A DNA stretch of 64,000 nucleotides from Dendrolimus kikuchii (lineage: Eukaryota; Arthropoda; Insecta; Lepidoptera; Lasiocampidae), in assembly GCA_019925095.2 (NCBI GenBank), contig CM034391.1, positions 4,739,051 to 4,803,050 of the forward strand, in the 5' to 3' direction. The notes under the pieces are model-generated. The model searched no databases. It had not been told where the DNA came from and saw only the letters and a list, made by a program, of their open reading frames with translations. Positions 63,755-64,000 of this stretch are shown piece by piece (the stretch's first letter is position 1; the number at the start of each line of letters is the position of its first letter). The position numbers were made by a program, and so were the translations under genes.

Positions 63755-63930
63755 TGTCACGCAGGTGTAGGCAAGGGTTAATGCGTTATTTGTGATACGA
63801 CATTGTCGTTAATTGTTAATGACATTAAACATTAACAGAGATCTCATGTATACATGTAAGTACATTAATGCAGATAATCGTTAACGGTGTTATTTTATAA
63901 CGCTTTACACAAGACGCATTTGGCCACAAG
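63755..63930. repeat. Unassigned paired segment Z2
   Basis: Counterpart of 21601-21750: GGGTTAATGCGTTATTTGTG, ACATTAAACATTAACAGAG, ATCGTTAACGG and GCATTTGGCCAC in the same order. No ORF. Confidence 0.4.
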
Positions 63931-64000
63931 GACTAACACAAATGCAGGTGGAGCAGGGGCGTTACTACAGGCAATACAAAATGTTTTTACTTTCTTTATA

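Overview
This is a gene-poor, repeat-saturated stretch of insect nuclear DNA. Lepidoptera (moth or butterfly) is the best fit. The evidence is the mix of interspersed families: tRNA-derived SINEs whose tails resemble the 'cccagcagtgggac' ends typical of lepidopteran retroposons, RTE-like LINE ends, families with 'gcccgcgacttcgtccgcg' ends, and foldback elements with 'gacgtttcggcc' arms. The background is AT-rich. I see no bacterial operon, rRNA, genuine tRNA or CRISPR array. No complete host gene is visible. Three short stretches look like host exons: two related promoter/first-exon pieces at 5273-5327 and 59362-59433, a possible first exon at 27222-27283, and a possible terminal coding exon at 18647-18822. 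The rest of the window is best read as intron or intergenic DNA.

Repeat families, labelled here for cross-reference. SINE-A: about 310 bp, over 20 copies or pieces, sharing its 3' tail with LINE-T. SINE-B and SINE-L: tRNA-derived, with RNA polymerase III boxes. RTE-C: seven 5'-truncated LINE ends with a (TATG)n tail and a conserved end of the reverse transcriptase ORF. REL-H: six pieces of a non-LTR element with a zinc-knuckle plus endonuclease-like C-terminus. G: a retroposon of about 320 bp with clean 12-15 bp target duplications (TSDs). E: a poly(A) retroposon with 11-13 bp TSDs. Others are solo LTRs of a gypsy-type element flanked by ATAT, one dead mariner, several MITEs or foldbacks (S, U/V, W, K, FB) and (TA)n tracts.

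Layout. 1-5 kb: LTR, E and SINE-B nested in older repeats, MITEs W, V and S, then SINE-A. 5-13 kb: possible exon, RTE-like ends, foldback FB1, element K1, SINE-A, (TA)n. 13-23 kb: MITE U, SINE-A copies, REL-H pieces, possible terminal exon, the longest REL-H copy with a 56-bp TSD, and E2. 23-25 kb: mariner and AT-rich tandem repeats. 25-40 kb: SINEs, four G copies, LINE ends, possible exon at 27.2 kb, and a hAT-like MITE. 40-46.6 kb: unassigned repeats, a GC-rich MITE and three solo LTRs. 46.6-56.8 kb: SINE-A, RTE-C and K2, including a fresh RTE-C insertion with an identical 133-bp TSD inside a SINE-B. 57-64 kb: SINE-B, FB2 beside the second exon-like piece, a minisatellite split by MITE S2, and LINE tails.

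The elements form a parasitic hierarchy. LINE-type enzymes explain the target duplications of the SINEs and of G and E. SINE-A copies the tail of LINE-T. Nesting gives relative ages: E into SINE-A, SINE-A into SINE-B, MITE U and repeat M, RTE-C into SINE-B, and MITE S2 into a minisatellite. All family membership was judged by eye from shared sequence within this window, without database searches.
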